A program made the translations under genes and the position numbers. The notes beneath the pieces are model-generated. The model had not been told where the DNA came from and ran no database searches. It was given only the letters and a program-made list of their open reading frames with translations. From NCBI GenBank assembly GCA_900469955.1, contig UBYX01000015.1:1-64000 (forward strand): a stretch of DNA of 64,000 nt. The letters run 5' to 3'. Source of the stretch: Hyphomicrobiales bacterium (lineage in GTDB: Bacteria > Pseudomonadota > Alphaproteobacteria > Rhizobiales > Rhizobiaceae). Below, one piece after another: positions 17,708 through 30,093 of this stretch (position 1 is its first letter; every line of letters begins with the position of its first letter).

Positions 17708-17713
17708 AAAGGC

Positions 17714-18367
17714 TTACTCTCCCCTTTTTCCCTTGATGGCTTCGGAGGCCGGCCTGCCCGGCCGCGGTCTGTACCGTGGCAAGGTCCATCCGTAATGGAT
17801 CGCGCCGCCGCGCAGCAGGAAAGCGGCTGCCACGCCGGCGCAGGAACTGACGGAGAGAGGCAGATCGAGGGCGTTCGCCGCGGTAAAGGTGCCCGCGCCG
17901 GCAAGGGCCGCCGTAATATAGATTTCCGGGCGAAGCAGGACGGACGGTTCATTGGCGAGAAGATCGCGGAGGATGCCCCCGAACGCTGCGGTCAGTGCGC
18001 CGGTGACGATGGCGATGGTTGGTGATCCGGAGACATCTAAGCCTTTGGCCGCCCCAAGCACGCTATAGGCGGCAAGCCCCACCGCATCGAGCCAGATCAG
18101 CGTCCGATAACGCCACTCCAGGCGATGTGCCGTGCAGAAAACGAAGGCCCCGGTGGTCACGCAAATCAGGATATAGGTGGGATCGAGCACCCAAAAGACG
18201 GGGGTGCGCCCAAGGATGATGTCTCTCAACGTACCGCCTCCGAGACCGGTGACGGCGGCAAAGAAGAGGAAGCCGACCAAGTCGAGTTCCTTTCGCGAGG
18301 CGGCAAGCGCACCTGTCGCCGCAAATACGGCGACACCGGCATAATCGAGCATCATCAGCAGTGACAT
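17714..18367 (-). CDS. TRIC/UPF0126 (YicG-like) membrane protein
   Basis: Integral membrane protein of 217 residues with about seven hydrophobic segments. It has the two repeated glycine-rich motifs of the bacterial TRIC-type channel family: GLGGGTLRDIILGR and, later, AAFGGILRDLLANE. TRIC homologues form trimeric cation channels, while older annotation calls this family UPF0126. The start is ATG 18367; the open frame upstream is not hydrophobic and not family-like. It converges on irr. The physiological role is unknown. Confidence 0.88.
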   Translation of the reverse strand: MSLLMMLDYAGVAVFAATGALAASRKELDLVGFLFFAAVTGLGGGTLRDIILGRTPVFWVLDPTYILICVTTGAFVFCTAHRLEWRYRTLIWLDAVGLAAYSVLGAAKGLDVSGSPTIAIVTGALTAAFGGILRDLLANEPSVLLRPEIYITAALAGAGTFTAANALDLPLSVSSCAGVAAAFLLRGGAIHYGWTLPRYRPRPGRPASEAIKGKRGE

Positions 18368-18474
18368 GCGAACTCCAGCGTCGCGCAAGTGGCAGAACCT
18401 AACATAGCCGCGGACAGTCGCGCCCGTCATCGGTGGTTGCGCGCCGTGAACAGATGAATTTTCGGAGGAAAGCC

Positions 18475-18948
18475 GTGTACAGGCTCCTGATCGTTCTTGC
18501 CCAGGCAGTGGCGCTGATCCTGGTTCCTGCTCTTGCACTTGCGCAGCAGCCGCTCGTTAGTGATCCGGAGATCTATGAAAAGGACCATTTCCGCAACGAG
18601 TGCAAGATCGCCCAGTTCGATCCGGGCTTCATCGAACGGTTCGACATCAACAACGACGGGATCATCGATCTCGTCTCCAATCAGGGCAAACTCGTCTGCG
18701 ACGGCAAGCGCGGTCCGGCCTGCAGCAATGACGGCTGCCCCTATAACTTCTACCTGCAAGCCAAGGAGGGGGGCTATTTCATGATCGCCACCGCCCAGCT
18801 CTACGGCTATGATTTCGTCAAATATTTCGGCAACATGGTCTTTCTGCTGAAGATGCATCCACGCTACTGCGACCGTACCGACGCAGAACCATGCGAGATG
18901 CGCGTGCGTGTAAAGGGCGGGCGCTTTCTGACGATCTCGAAGAAATAG
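18475..18948 (+). CDS. Small secreted Cys-rich protein, unknown function
   Basis: A 157-residue protein I do not recognise. The start is taken as GTG 18475, because GGAGGAA lies 4 nt before it; an ATG at 18454 in the same frame lacks such a site. Residues 1-23 form a signal peptide ending ALALA. The mature part begins with an acidic segment and contains FDINNDGIIDL, a DxNxDG calcium-loop-like motif. It then has six Cys, including a tight KRGPACSNDGCP cluster, suggesting disulfides in the periplasm. It is divergent from the TRIC-like gene. Its stop abuts that of the DUF218 gene on the other strand. Confidence 0.75.
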   Translation: MYRLLIVLAQAVALILVPALALAQQPLVSDPEIYEKDHFRNECKIAQFDPGFIERFDINNDGIIDLVSNQGKLVCDGKRGPACSNDGCPYNFYLQAKEGGYFMIATAQLYGYDFVKYFGNMVFLLKMHPRYCDRTDAEPCEMRVRVKGGRFLTISKK

Positions 18949-19737
18949 TCACTGCGGAAAGAACCCGTCGATTCGTCCCGTCAGATAATAGGCGGCAAGG
19001 CTCATCCATTCCCGCGCGGCGGTGGTGGCCAGTTGCGCGTTGAGGGAAGGCTGCGTGAAATCCAGCGACAATCCGACGATACCGCTCGTACGGTAATCCA
19101 CGGGCCAGGGCGTGACAGCGATTCCCGCTTTGCGGAAGAGGGCGACCGAGCGCGGCATATGGTAGGCCGAGGTGATCAGCAGGCAATTTTCGAGCCTCTC
19201 GTTCTTCAGCAGTTCGGCCGTGTTGAGAGTGTTCTCATAGGTCGTTCGGGAGGCATTCTCCTTGATCAGCCGGTCCGGCGATATGCCGAAAGCCGAGAAA
19301 AGTCGCTCTGCGGCCGCCGCTTCCCCCTCGTAGGTGCCACTGATCGAGCCGTCGCCGCCGGAAACGAGGATGCGTGCCTCCGGATGGCCGATTGCCAGCC
19401 GTAGCGCTTCGACAAAGCGATCGGACGCCTGGTTGAGTTCGATGCCGCCGCGTGCGGTCGTCACCTCGTTTTCCAGCGCTCCTCCCAGCACGACCATGCA
19501 GGACAGTGGCTGGGGAGCCTGGGACGGCTTTGGAAAACGGGCTTCCAGGGCCTGCAAGGCCATCGTACCGGCGGTCGTGAAAAGCGTGATGAACAGGACG
19601 AGGGCGGCGAGCAGCGCAGAAAGGCCGCCGAACCGGCGCCGGCCGGCAAAGGCGAGCAGTGCCGCGAGAGCGCTGAACAGAAATCCGATCGAGAGCGGCT
19701 GGGCGAACACCCAGAAAAGCTTTGAAAGCAGAAACAT
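18949..19737 (-). CDS. YdcF/ElyC/SanA-family (DUF218) membrane protein
   Basis: A 262-residue protein with two N-terminal membrane helices (about 5-27 and 37-62), then a DUF218 domain. Family motifs are VVLGGAL, VSGGDGSISG, ENASRTTYENTLNT and ITSAYHMPRSVALFR. Members such as ElyC act in envelope and peptidoglycan homeostasis, but the biochemical activity of the family is poorly defined. It lies downstream of the DUF1275 gene on the same strand with an 18-nt gap, so they may be co-transcribed. Confidence 0.87.
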   Translation of the reverse strand: MFLLSKLFWVFAQPLSIGFLFSALAALLAFAGRRRFGGLSALLAALVLFITLFTTAGTMALQALEARFPKPSQAPQPLSCMVVLGGALENEVTTARGGIELNQASDRFVEALRLAIGHPEARILVSGGDGSISGTYEGEAAAAERLFSAFGISPDRLIKENASRTTYENTLNTAELLKNERLENCLLITSAYHMPRSVALFRKAGIAVTPWPVDYRTSGIVGLSLDFTQPSLNAQLATTAAREWMSLAAYYLTGRIDGFFPQ

Positions 19738-19755
19738 AAGGACCTTTGAAAGCGA

Positions 19756-20475
19756 CTATACACGGCGTCTTGCTGCCACGATCGGCTGCTGGTGGAAATG
19801 CAGATGCAAAGACCGTGGCAGAAGAATGGTCGCGAAGGCCAGCGAAACCACGGCCAGCACGACGACCCAAAGCGCATTGTTGCCGAGATATTTTGTGACG
19901 AACGCCCCGGTCACGGCGCCACATGCCATGCCTGTCCAGGGAACGGTCTGAATGACCCACCCCGTCGGGTTGCGGTCTCCCACGATCCAGCGGCCGATCC
20001 CGCGCCCGAAGCGTGACAAAGCGCCGGTGATATAGGTAAGACCGATCGGCAGCCCCTCGATATGTTCGACTGTTGCGTTGATCATGCCCATGGCCAGGAT
20101 GACGAGGTAAAACTGTATCCGCGGATAGTCCGCCTCAGGAAGGAGCGCCGCCACGGCAAGCGTCACAGCGACGCCCGAAAGGACGACAAAAGTTCGTAGT
20201 GCCGAAAGCGTGTGGGCAAGCACGATGCCAAGGGCATTGCCGAGGACGAAAACCCACAGGGCAAAATAGAGGATCAGCGCGTGAGAATAGTCGTTGTTTG
20301 CGAAGGACAAGGCTGCGCGGGTGGTGTTGCCGGTCATGAACGAGACGAAATCTCCCGAAAGAAGAAGGCCGACAGCATCGGTCATGCCTGCGACAAAGGA
20401 AATCGCTGCAACCAGCGCAAGGCCGGTGATGGTTCGTCTTCTCTTGATGATATGGCGGCGTCGTGCCCTGCTCAT
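19756..20475 (-). CDS. DUF1275 (YoaK-like) membrane protein
   Basis: Six-helix membrane protein of 239 residues. The opening helix SFVAGMTDAVGLLLSGDFVS followed by FMTGNTTR is the hallmark of DUF1275. The start is ATG 20475 with GGAGGAAGGG just upstream; an earlier in-frame ATG lacks that site. A basic N-terminus (SRARRRHIIKRRRT) suggests an inside N-terminus. The function is unknown for the family. It lies upstream of the DUF218 gene and downstream of the flavoprotein, all on the minus strand. Confidence 0.88.
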   Translation of the reverse strand: MSRARRRHIIKRRRTITGLALVAAISFVAGMTDAVGLLLSGDFVSFMTGNTTRAALSFANNDYSHALILYFALWVFVLGNALGIVLAHTLSALRTFVVLSGVAVTLAVAALLPEADYPRIQFYLVILAMGMINATVEHIEGLPIGLTYITGALSRFGRGIGRWIVGDRNPTGWVIQTVPWTGMACGAVTGAFVTKYLGNNALWVVVLAVVSLAFATILLPRSLHLHFHQQPIVAARRRV

Positions 20476-20584
20476 GGAGGCCCTTCCTCCTGTCGTTCTG
20501 TGCGAATCGGGTTGCGGATGCGTTGATCCAGAACAATGCCCGATCACTTGAAAAGAAATCCCAAACAGAGACGGCAGGCGAGTG

Positions 20585-21796
20585 CTATTTCACCCGCAGC
20601 CAGTTCTCGATACCCTTGGCCGCGGCCCGCCCGGTCGAAAAACAGGCGGTGAGCAGATAGCCGCCGGTCGGCGCTTCCCAATCCAGCATTTCGCCAGCGG
20701 CGAAAAGCCCCGGCACGGCTTTCATCATGTAGTTCGCGTCGAGTTCGTTCCAGTCGAGCCCCCCGGCGGACGATATGGCTTCGGCGATGGGCCTCGGGCG
20801 AAGAACCGGGATCGGCAGGGCCTTGATAAGGATCGCCAGTTCCTTAGGCGACGCCTGGTTTGCATGAGGCACAAGCTCGCGGACAAGAGCCGCTTTTACG
20901 CCTTCCAGGCCCGCGCCTTTGCGAAGCCGGTTGGAGAAGCTGGCTTTGGCATCCTGCCGGGCGAGGTCCCTCTCTAGGCGTTCGACCGATCGTCCGAGAG
21001 CGAGATCGATAGGCAGATCAGCATGCCCCTCGTGTTTCAATCTGCCCCGCAATGCGGCCGCGTGTGCGTAGACCAGGCTGCCTTCGATTCCGTGTTTGGA
21101 AATGACAAACTCGCCTTGGAGCGTGCCCGCCGCCGAGGTGGTCGAGACGGATTTGACGGGCAAGCCTTCGAAGCGCTGGCGAAAGGGATCGCTCCAGTCG
21201 ACGTCGAAACCGCAATTGGCGGGCTGAAGCTCGTTGACGGTAATACCCATCTCCCTCAGCCAGGGCACCCAGGCAGCGTCCGAGCCGAGTCTCGGCCAGC
21301 TTGCGCCGCCAAGCGCCAGCAGTGCTGCGTCCGGATGAAGGGTAAGCACGCCTTCCGGCGTCTCGAACCGATAGCCGCCTTCGGCGAAGCCGATCCACCG
21401 ATGCCTTGTCCGCAGTGTCACATCTTGTGCCTCGAGCCGCCGCAGCCAAGAACGCAGGAGCGGCGAAGCTTTCATCACGACCGGAAAGACACGGCCGGAT
21501 GTGCCGACAAAGGTTTCGGTGCCAAGGCCTTCGGCCCACCGACGGACATCTTCCGGTGTGAAGGCATCGAGTGCCGGCCGCAAGCGAGCGGAGGCCGCGC
21601 CAAATCGCACCGCGAAGCGCTCAAATTCCTCCGAATGGGTGATGTTGAGGCCAGATTTGCCGGCCAACAGGAACTTGCGCCCGAAGGTCGGCATGGCCTC
21701 GTAAACCGTCACTGTATGCCCGGCGGCGGAAAGCACTTCCGCCGCCATCAGTCCTGCCGGCCCGCCGCCGATGATCGCAATCTGTTTCGTCATCAC
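20585..21796 (-). CDS. HI0933/YhiN-family FAD-dependent oxidoreductase
   Basis: Flavoprotein of 403 residues. The N-terminal FAD site is IAIIGGGPAGLMAAEVL. KFLLAGKSGLNITHSEE is the diagnostic segment of the HI0933 family. A C-terminal AGEMLDWEAPTGGYLLTACF completes the FAD fold. The reaction of this family is not established, and no substrate is suggested by the neighbours alone. It begins 16 nt after the stop of the 5-oxoprolinase-type gene and is probably transcribed with it. Either of two adjacent Met codons at the start may be used. Confidence 0.88.
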   Translation of the reverse strand: MMTKQIAIIGGGPAGLMAAEVLSAAGHTVTVYEAMPTFGRKFLLAGKSGLNITHSEEFERFAVRFGAASARLRPALDAFTPEDVRRWAEGLGTETFVGTSGRVFPVVMKASPLLRSWLRRLEAQDVTLRTRHRWIGFAEGGYRFETPEGVLTLHPDAALLALGGASWPRLGSDAAWVPWLREMGITVNELQPANCGFDVDWSDPFRQRFEGLPVKSVSTTSAAGTLQGEFVISKHGIEGSLVYAHAAALRGRLKHEGHADLPIDLALGRSVERLERDLARQDAKASFSNRLRKGAGLEGVKAALVRELVPHANQASPKELAILIKALPIPVLRPRPIAEAISSAGGLDWNELDANYMMKAVPGLFAAGEMLDWEAPTGGYLLTACFSTGRAAAKGIENWLRVK

Positions 21797-21812
21797 CTCC
21801 GGTTAAGGCAGA

Positions 21813-25427
<3,615 letters not shown>

Positions 25428-25466
25428 GTTCCGCGCCCCTGTTTCAGCTGCTTTGCGCTAACGAAA

Positions 25467-25486
25467 ACATTTCATCGATAAAACGT
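25467..25486. promoter_or_regulatory. Imperfect palindrome between oxoprolinase and TRAP genes
   Basis: ACATTTCATCGATAAAACGT is symmetric at 16 of 20 positions around ATCGAT. It lies 40 nt upstream of the oxoprolinase start and about 140 nt upstream of the TRAP genes, in their only shared non-coding region. It is a candidate site for the MarR-like regulator at 28625; binding is inferred. Confidence 0.35.
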
Positions 25487-25593
25487 CAATGATTAGTTGA
25501 CAGCAATTTGCATCTTGAAGCATCATGCCTTCAGATGGGGCAAGGAGCCGCAAAGAGCTTCGCCCGAATAACGGCAACCGAGGGGAGCCGATC

Positions 25594-25641
25594 ATGATCA
25601 TTTGCCGTGTTTGCGGGAGGATATCGCATGTCCTCCGTTGA
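25594..25641 (+). CDS. Possible 15-residue leader peptide overlapping the TRAP small permease start
   Basis: ATG 25594 is preceded by GAGGGGAG (25580-25587) and encodes MIICRVCGRISHVLR. The stop at 25639-25641 lies just inside the dctQ-like gene, which starts at 25628 in another frame. The arrangement would couple translation of the two. The ribosome site is good, but a peptide this short could be chance. Confidence 0.3.
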   Translation: MIICRVCGRISHVLR

Positions 25642-26212
25642 TCCGCGCCATAGCGTATTGCCGGATTGGCTGCGCAAAATCCTCGATGGGCTCTATCTGG
25701 TTTCCGGCTGGTTGGCCGGGCTGTTCCTGGTTGCCATTTTCCTGCTCATGCTGGCGCTCTCCGCCGGCCGGCCGCTCGATATCGACGTGCCTTCAGGTGA
25801 CGATTTCGCCTCTTGGTGTATGGCCGCAAGCGCATTCCTGGGTCTCGCCCACACCTTCCGTTCCGGCGAAATGATCCGCGTCGGTCTGCTGATCGAGCGG
25901 ATCAGCGGCCGGGCAAGGCAGGCAATGGAGGCAGTTGCTCTGGCGATCGGGACGGTCGCCGCAACTTATTTTGCTTGGTTCGCCTTCGACATGACGCGCA
26001 CTTCCTTCCGGTTCAACGACCTGTCGCAGGGCGTGATCGCCGTACCGCTTTGGATCCCGCAGCTTGGTTTCTGCGGCGGCCTGATCATCCTCGCGGTCGC
26101 ATTCGTCGACGAGCTTTTGCACGTCCTATTCGGCGGGTTGCCGCGCTACGAGAAGCCGGAACCGGTCACCGCTGAGGAAGTCATCGAACGCGCCATGCAG
26201 AGCGGGGCCTGA
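25628..26212 (+). CDS. TRAP transporter small permease (DctQ family)
   Basis: Small membrane subunit of a TRAP importer, 194 residues with four hydrophobic helices (about 24-46, 62-80, 103-125, 142-165). GEMIRVGLLIERI after the second helix is typical of DctQ. The start is ATG 25628 with GGGAGG (25615-25620) ahead; an earlier frame start at 25607 lacks this site. It is followed 4 nt later by the large permease. The transporter is encoded divergently from a 5-oxoprolinase, so a lactam or hydantoin-like acid is the likely cargo. Confidence 0.88.
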   Translation: MSSVDPRHSVLPDWLRKILDGLYLVSGWLAGLFLVAIFLLMLALSAGRPLDIDVPSGDDFASWCMAASAFLGLAHTFRSGEMIRVGLLIERISGRARQAMEAVALAIGTVAATYFAWFAFDMTRTSFRFNDLSQGVIAVPLWIPQLGFCGGLIILAVAFVDELLHVLFGGLPRYEKPEPVTAEEVIERAMQSGA

Positions 26213-26216
26213 GCCG

Positions 26217-27530
26217 ATGGGGACGATCGAACTCGTTGAAATAGCCGGTGTGGTCCTTCTTGCGCTGCTGGCACTGCTCGCCGGCGGCGTGTGGATCGGC
26301 ATCTCCCTATTGATCTGCGGCTTCATCGCCATGCTGTTCGTACCGGGCATTCCGGTCGGGGCGGTGCTCGCCACGAATTCCTGGAGCGGCGGCGCCTCCT
26401 GGTCGCTTGCGGCTCTGCCGCTCTTCGTCTGGATGGGAGAGATCCTGTTCCGAACTCGATTGTCGGAAGAGATGTTCCGTGGATTGTCGCCCTGGCTCGG
26501 CTGGCTGCCAGGTCGCCTGATGCACGTGAATATCCTTGGCTGCGGCCTTTTCGGTTCGATCTCCGGATCGTCAGCCGCCACGACCGCGATGATTGCCAAG
26601 ATCGCGCTGCCGGAACTGAAGAAGCGCGGCTACGACGAGATGGTAAGCCTGGGCTCGCTTGCAGGCGCCGGCACGCTCGGCATCCTCATCCCGCCGTCGA
26701 TCACGATGGTGGTTTATGCGGTTGCGGCAAATGTCTCGATCATACAGATCTTCCTTGCGGGCTTCCTGCCGGCCCTCATCGTGATGGCGCTTTATTCTGG
26801 TTACATCATCGTCTGGTCGCTTCTCAATCCGGACAAGACCCCGCCCGCGCCGCCGAAAATGAGCTTCAGAGAGAAGCTCAGGGAATCGGCCAATCTCATT
26901 CCAGTCACGCTCCTGATCGTCCTCGTCTTCGCGACCCTGCTTCTCGGTTGGGCGACGGCGACGGAATGCGCGGCCTGGGGCGTGCTTGGGTCGCTCGCGA
27001 TCGCGGCGTGGTCCGGTTCCCTGACAAGGAAATCCTTTTGGGAAAGCGTCATGGGGGCAACCCGGCTCACCTGCATGATCATGCTGATCCTGACAGGGGC
27101 CGGCTTCATGTCGATTGCGATGGGTTATACCGGCATTCCGAATGCGCTCGCGAACTGGGTCGACAGCTTCAATCTGAGCCCCTATGCGCTGATTGCGGTC
27201 CTGACCATCATGTATATCCTGCTGGGCGCGGCTCTTGATGGCCTTTCGATGATCGTGCTGACCACCGTCGTCGTTCTGCCGATGATCCAGCAGGCCGGCT
27301 TCGACCTCGTGTGGTTCGGTATCTTTCTGGTGCTGATCGTCGAAATGGCGGAGGTTTCCCCGCCCGTCGGCTTCAACCTCTTCGTGCTGCAGACGATGAG
27401 CGGCCGAGACAGTTTGACGGTGGCGAAAGCTTCGCTGCCCTTCTTCTTCCTGCTCGTGGCGACCGTCGCCATCATCACGGTCTTCCCGGATATCGTGATG
27501 GTCCTGCCGAAAATGGCTTTCCCGGGTTAG
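26217..27530 (+). CDS. TRAP transporter large permease (DctM family)
   Basis: Transport channel subunit, 437 residues with about 12 hydrophobic helices. Recognisable DctM segments are GCGLFGSISGSSAATTAMI, LAGAGTLGILIPPSITMVVY and VEMAEVSPPVGFNLFVLQ. It starts 4 nt after the small permease stop. The solute-binding protein gene follows 46 nt later, giving the complete Q-M-P set. Transport would be driven by the Na+ or H+ gradient, as known for TRAP systems. The substrate is inferred only from the neighbouring oxoprolinase. Confidence 0.94.
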   Translation: MGTIELVEIAGVVLLALLALLAGGVWIGISLLICGFIAMLFVPGIPVGAVLATNSWSGGASWSLAALPLFVWMGEILFRTRLSEEMFRGLSPWLGWLPGRLMHVNILGCGLFGSISGSSAATTAMIAKIALPELKKRGYDEMVSLGSLAGAGTLGILIPPSITMVVYAVAANVSIIQIFLAGFLPALIVMALYSGYIIVWSLLNPDKTPPAPPKMSFREKLRESANLIPVTLLIVLVFATLLLGWATATECAAWGVLGSLAIAAWSGSLTRKSFWESVMGATRLTCMIMLILTGAGFMSIAMGYTGIPNALANWVDSFNLSPYALIAVLTIMYILLGAALDGLSMIVLTTVVVLPMIQQAGFDLVWFGIFLVLIVEMAEVSPPVGFNLFVLQTMSGRDSLTVAKASLPFFFLLVATVAIITVFPDIVMVLPKMAFPG

Positions 27531-27576
27531 CTTTGGCGAAAAAGATTAGCTTCACAGAAAAAGGAAGGGAACTCAC

Positions 27577-28566
27577 ATGAAACGCTTGCTTTCGAACCTC
27601 ATTTTTTCGGGTCTTGCGGGTGCGGCCCTGATTGCAGCCGCAGGCTCGGCACTCGCGCAGACCGCATGGGTTCTGCCGTCGGCCTATCCGCCCGCAAACT
27701 ACCACGTCCAGAACCTCAGCCAGTTCGCATCCGACGTGGATGCCGCGACCAAAGGGGCTTTGAAGATCAACATTCATCCGAACGCCTCGCTCTTCAAGGC
27801 GCCGGACATCAAGCGTGCCGTGCAGACTGGCCAGGCACAGGCGGGCGAGGTGCTGATCTCGCTGCATGAGAATGAAAACCCGGTCTTCGGGATCGACGTG
27901 GTGCCGTTCCTGGCAACCAGCTTCGACCAGTCGAAGAAGCTGTGGGCGGCCTCCAGGCCGGCCATCGAAAAGGCGCTGGATGCGCAGGGGTTGAAGCTGC
28001 TTTACACCACGCCTTGGCCGCCGCAGGGTATCTTCACCAAGAAGGACGTCAACAGTGTTGCGGACCTCAAAGGCCTGAAATGGCGGGCCTATAACGTCGG
28101 CACATCCCGTATCGCCGAGCTTGTCGGTGCCCAGCCGGTCACCGTGCAGGCGGCAGAACTGCCCCAGGCGCTCGCGACCGGTGTAGTCAACGGCCTGATG
28201 ACGTCGAGCGCCACCGGCGTCGATTCCAAGATCTGGGAGTCGCTGACGCACTATTACGACACCCAGGCCTGGATCCCCAAGAACGTCGTCTTCGTCAACA
28301 AAGCCGCCTTTGCCGCTCTCGATCCTGCCGTCCAGAAAGCCGTCGCGGATGCTGCCGCTGCCGCGGAAACCCGCGGCTGGGGCTTGGGTGCCGAAAAGAC
28401 CGCCGCCTATATGGAGGCCCTTAAGAAGAACGGAATGCAGGTCGTGGAACCCAGCGCTGATCTGAAAAAGGGGCTTGGCGACGTCGGCGCCAAGTTGACC
28501 GAAGACTGGTTGAAGAAAGCCGGTGCCGACGGTGCCGCTATTCTGGACGCCTACAAGAAGATGTGA
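27577..28566 (+). CDS. TRAP transporter solute-binding protein (DctP family)
   Basis: Periplasmic binding protein of 329 residues with a signal peptide at 1-28 ending SALA. The TRAP SBP pattern is visible: LKINIHPNASLFKAPDIKRA, then LKGLKWRAYNVGTSRIAELV with the Arg that usually clamps a carboxylate, and ALATGVVNGLMTSSATGVDS. A strong ribosome site (AAGGAAGGGAAC) precedes ATG 27577, fitting the excess expression needed for an SBP. A carboxylate ligand is expected from the conserved Arg region. Third gene of the TRAP operon. Confidence 0.93.
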   Translation: MKRLLSNLIFSGLAGAALIAAAGSALAQTAWVLPSAYPPANYHVQNLSQFASDVDAATKGALKINIHPNASLFKAPDIKRAVQTGQAQAGEVLISLHENENPVFGIDVVPFLATSFDQSKKLWAASRPAIEKALDAQGLKLLYTTPWPPQGIFTKKDVNSVADLKGLKWRAYNVGTSRIAELVGAQPVTVQAAELPQALATGVVNGLMTSSATGVDSKIWESLTHYYDTQAWIPKNVVFVNKAAFAALDPAVQKAVADAAAAAETRGWGLGAEKTAAYMEALKKNGMQVVEPSADLKKGLGDVGAKLTEDWLKKAGADGAAILDAYKKM

Positions 28567-28573
28567 TTTGAGA

Positions 28574-28604
28574 GGCGCCGTCGGCATTCCGCCGCCGGCG
28601 CCTT
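28574..28604 (+). terminator. Weak terminator-like stem-loop after the TRAP binding protein
   Basis: GGCGCCG (28574-28580) pairs with CGGCGCC (28596-28602), followed by TTCATT. It may lower read-through into the regulator gene, or protect the mRNA 3' end. Confidence 0.4.
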
Positions 28605-28624
28605 CATTCCCGGGAAGAGAAGCC

Positions 28625-29146
28625 ATGTCATCGGAAAAGGATAATTTCGGCCCGATTGTTTCCTCCGGGCACCTGGCGAGCGGTGCATTGCCCTCTCTCT
28701 CCGAGATCGAGTTCGGCATGATCATGCTGAACCACGCATTCAATCGCTGGATGATCCGTTGCATGGCCGCGGCAGGCGTGCCGGACCTGTCTCCAGTCGA
28801 CATCCTGGTGCTGCACAATATCAACAGCCGCAACAAGCCGAAGACGCTCGCCGATATCGCCCTCGTTCTGAACATCGAGGATACGCATGTGGTGACCTAT
28901 GCGCTGAAAAAGCTCGAGCGCCTGAAGCTCATAAAATCCGGACGGCGCGGCAAGGAAAAGCTGGTCATGGTGACGGAAGCTGGCGCCGATGCCTGCGCCC
29001 GTTACAAGGCGATGCGCGAGAGCCTTCTGGTCCGCTCGGTCCTTGCGACAGAAGTTTCCGCCGAATCGCTTTCGGAGGTGGCAGCCCGTCTGCGGGCGCT
29101 CTCGGGCCACTATGACCAGGCGGCTCGCGCTGCTGCATCCCTTTAG
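28625..29146 (+). CDS. MarR-like winged-helix regulator
   Basis: A 173-residue protein with a winged-helix core: FGMIMLNHAFNRWMIRCMAA, then LADIALVLNIEDTHVVTYAL as the recognition region, then KSGRRGKEKLVMVTEAGADA as the wing. This is the MarR-type layout found in a set of predicted regulators next to transport genes. The start is ATG 28625 with GGAAGAG upstream. It follows the TRAP operon on the same strand and is the obvious local regulator of that operon and of the divergent oxoprolinase. Its stop overlaps the stop of the hydrolase gene by 4 nt. Confidence 0.85.
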   Translation: MSSEKDNFGPIVSSGHLASGALPSLSEIEFGMIMLNHAFNRWMIRCMAAAGVPDLSPVDILVLHNINSRNKPKTLADIALVLNIEDTHVVTYALKKLERLKLIKSGRRGKEKLVMVTEAGADACARYKAMRESLLVRSVLATEVSAESLSEVAARLRALSGHYDQAARAAASL

Positions 29147-29967
29147 GAAAGCAGCGCATCCACCAGTGGATGGTTGGGGTCTTCCAACCCGTCCAGCACG
29201 TTGAAATGATGCTTGTCGGGTTCCTCCACCGCGCCCGTCTCGGCGCCGAGCCCCTTCCAGATGTTGGCAAGCAGCGCGTTCTGGCGGATGAATTCGGATC
29301 GTTCGGCAGCCCCCACCCAGCAGGTTACCCGCACTCCCGGTGCCGGCTCGAGAAGCGCCGGGCTTTCCCGATAGGCTTCCTCCCGGTCTATCCGCTGTTT
29401 CTCGTTCATTTTTGTCTGCAGGAGGGGCCGCAGATCGTGGACGCCCGATAGGGAAACGACATTGACGATGCGCCCGCGCACCGCGTCTGGCAGGGGCGAG
29501 GTGGAGGAGATCATTCGCGTCACCAGATGTCCGCCGGCAGAATGGCCGATCAGCCGGATTGGACCTTCCACCTCCTTGGCGGCGGTCTCGATCGCCTTGC
29601 CGATCTCAAGCGTGATTTCGGCGATCCGGCTTTCCGGAGCGAGGGTGTACATCGGCATCGCCACCGCGTGGCCCCGTTCCAGGGAACCCCGGGCAAAATG
29701 CGACCAGTAGCTGTTGTCGAGTCCGATCCAGAAGCCGCCATGGACGAAGACGACGAGGCCGGAGGGTCGGTCTTCCGGGACGAACAGATCGAACCTGTTG
29801 CGGGGGCGTTCGCCGTAGGGGAGGTTAAGCCTGGCGCGCCCCAAGGCGGAAAGTGTCTCGCGATAGTGCCGGGCCGGATCGACCCATGCCGCCGGCCAGC
29901 GATCCCCCTGCGGGATGTTGATGCCGTTGGCATAGGCATTGTCCCAGTCGCTGATCCGGTGGCGCAT
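29143..29967 (-). CDS. Alpha/beta-hydrolase, kynurenine-formamidase-like
   Basis: Esterase/amidase of 274 residues. VFVHGGFWIGLD near 75 is the oxyanion-hole motif of the BNA7-type kynurenine formamidases and carboxylesterases. The nucleophile Ser is in RLIGHSAGGHLVTRM near 143, and a late His in DKHHFNVLDGL would complete the triad. It has no signal peptide. It is divergent from an aryl-CoA ligase that resembles 2-aminobenzoate-CoA ligase, and formamidase activity would generate kynurenine/anthranilate precursors. The link is plausible but unproven; a general carboxylesterase is the alternative. Confidence 0.83.
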   Translation of the reverse strand: MRHRISDWDNAYANGINIPQGDRWPAAWVDPARHYRETLSALGRARLNLPYGERPRNRFDLFVPEDRPSGLVVFVHGGFWIGLDNSYWSHFARGSLERGHAVAMPMYTLAPESRIAEITLEIGKAIETAAKEVEGPIRLIGHSAGGHLVTRMISSTSPLPDAVRGRIVNVVSLSGVHDLRPLLQTKMNEKQRIDREEAYRESPALLEPAPGVRVTCWVGAAERSEFIRQNALLANIWKGLGAETGAVEEPDKHHFNVLDGLEDPNHPLVDALLS

Positions 29968-30093
29968 CGTCGTTTTCTCCCGCGCTAGCTGTCGAAGCGG
30001 CGCGATACTGACATTGCGGCTCTTCCGTTGGAAGCCCTCAACGGAGGGCGGCGAAAATTATTACAAACTTAAAATTTCTCTCTTGCCACTGAG

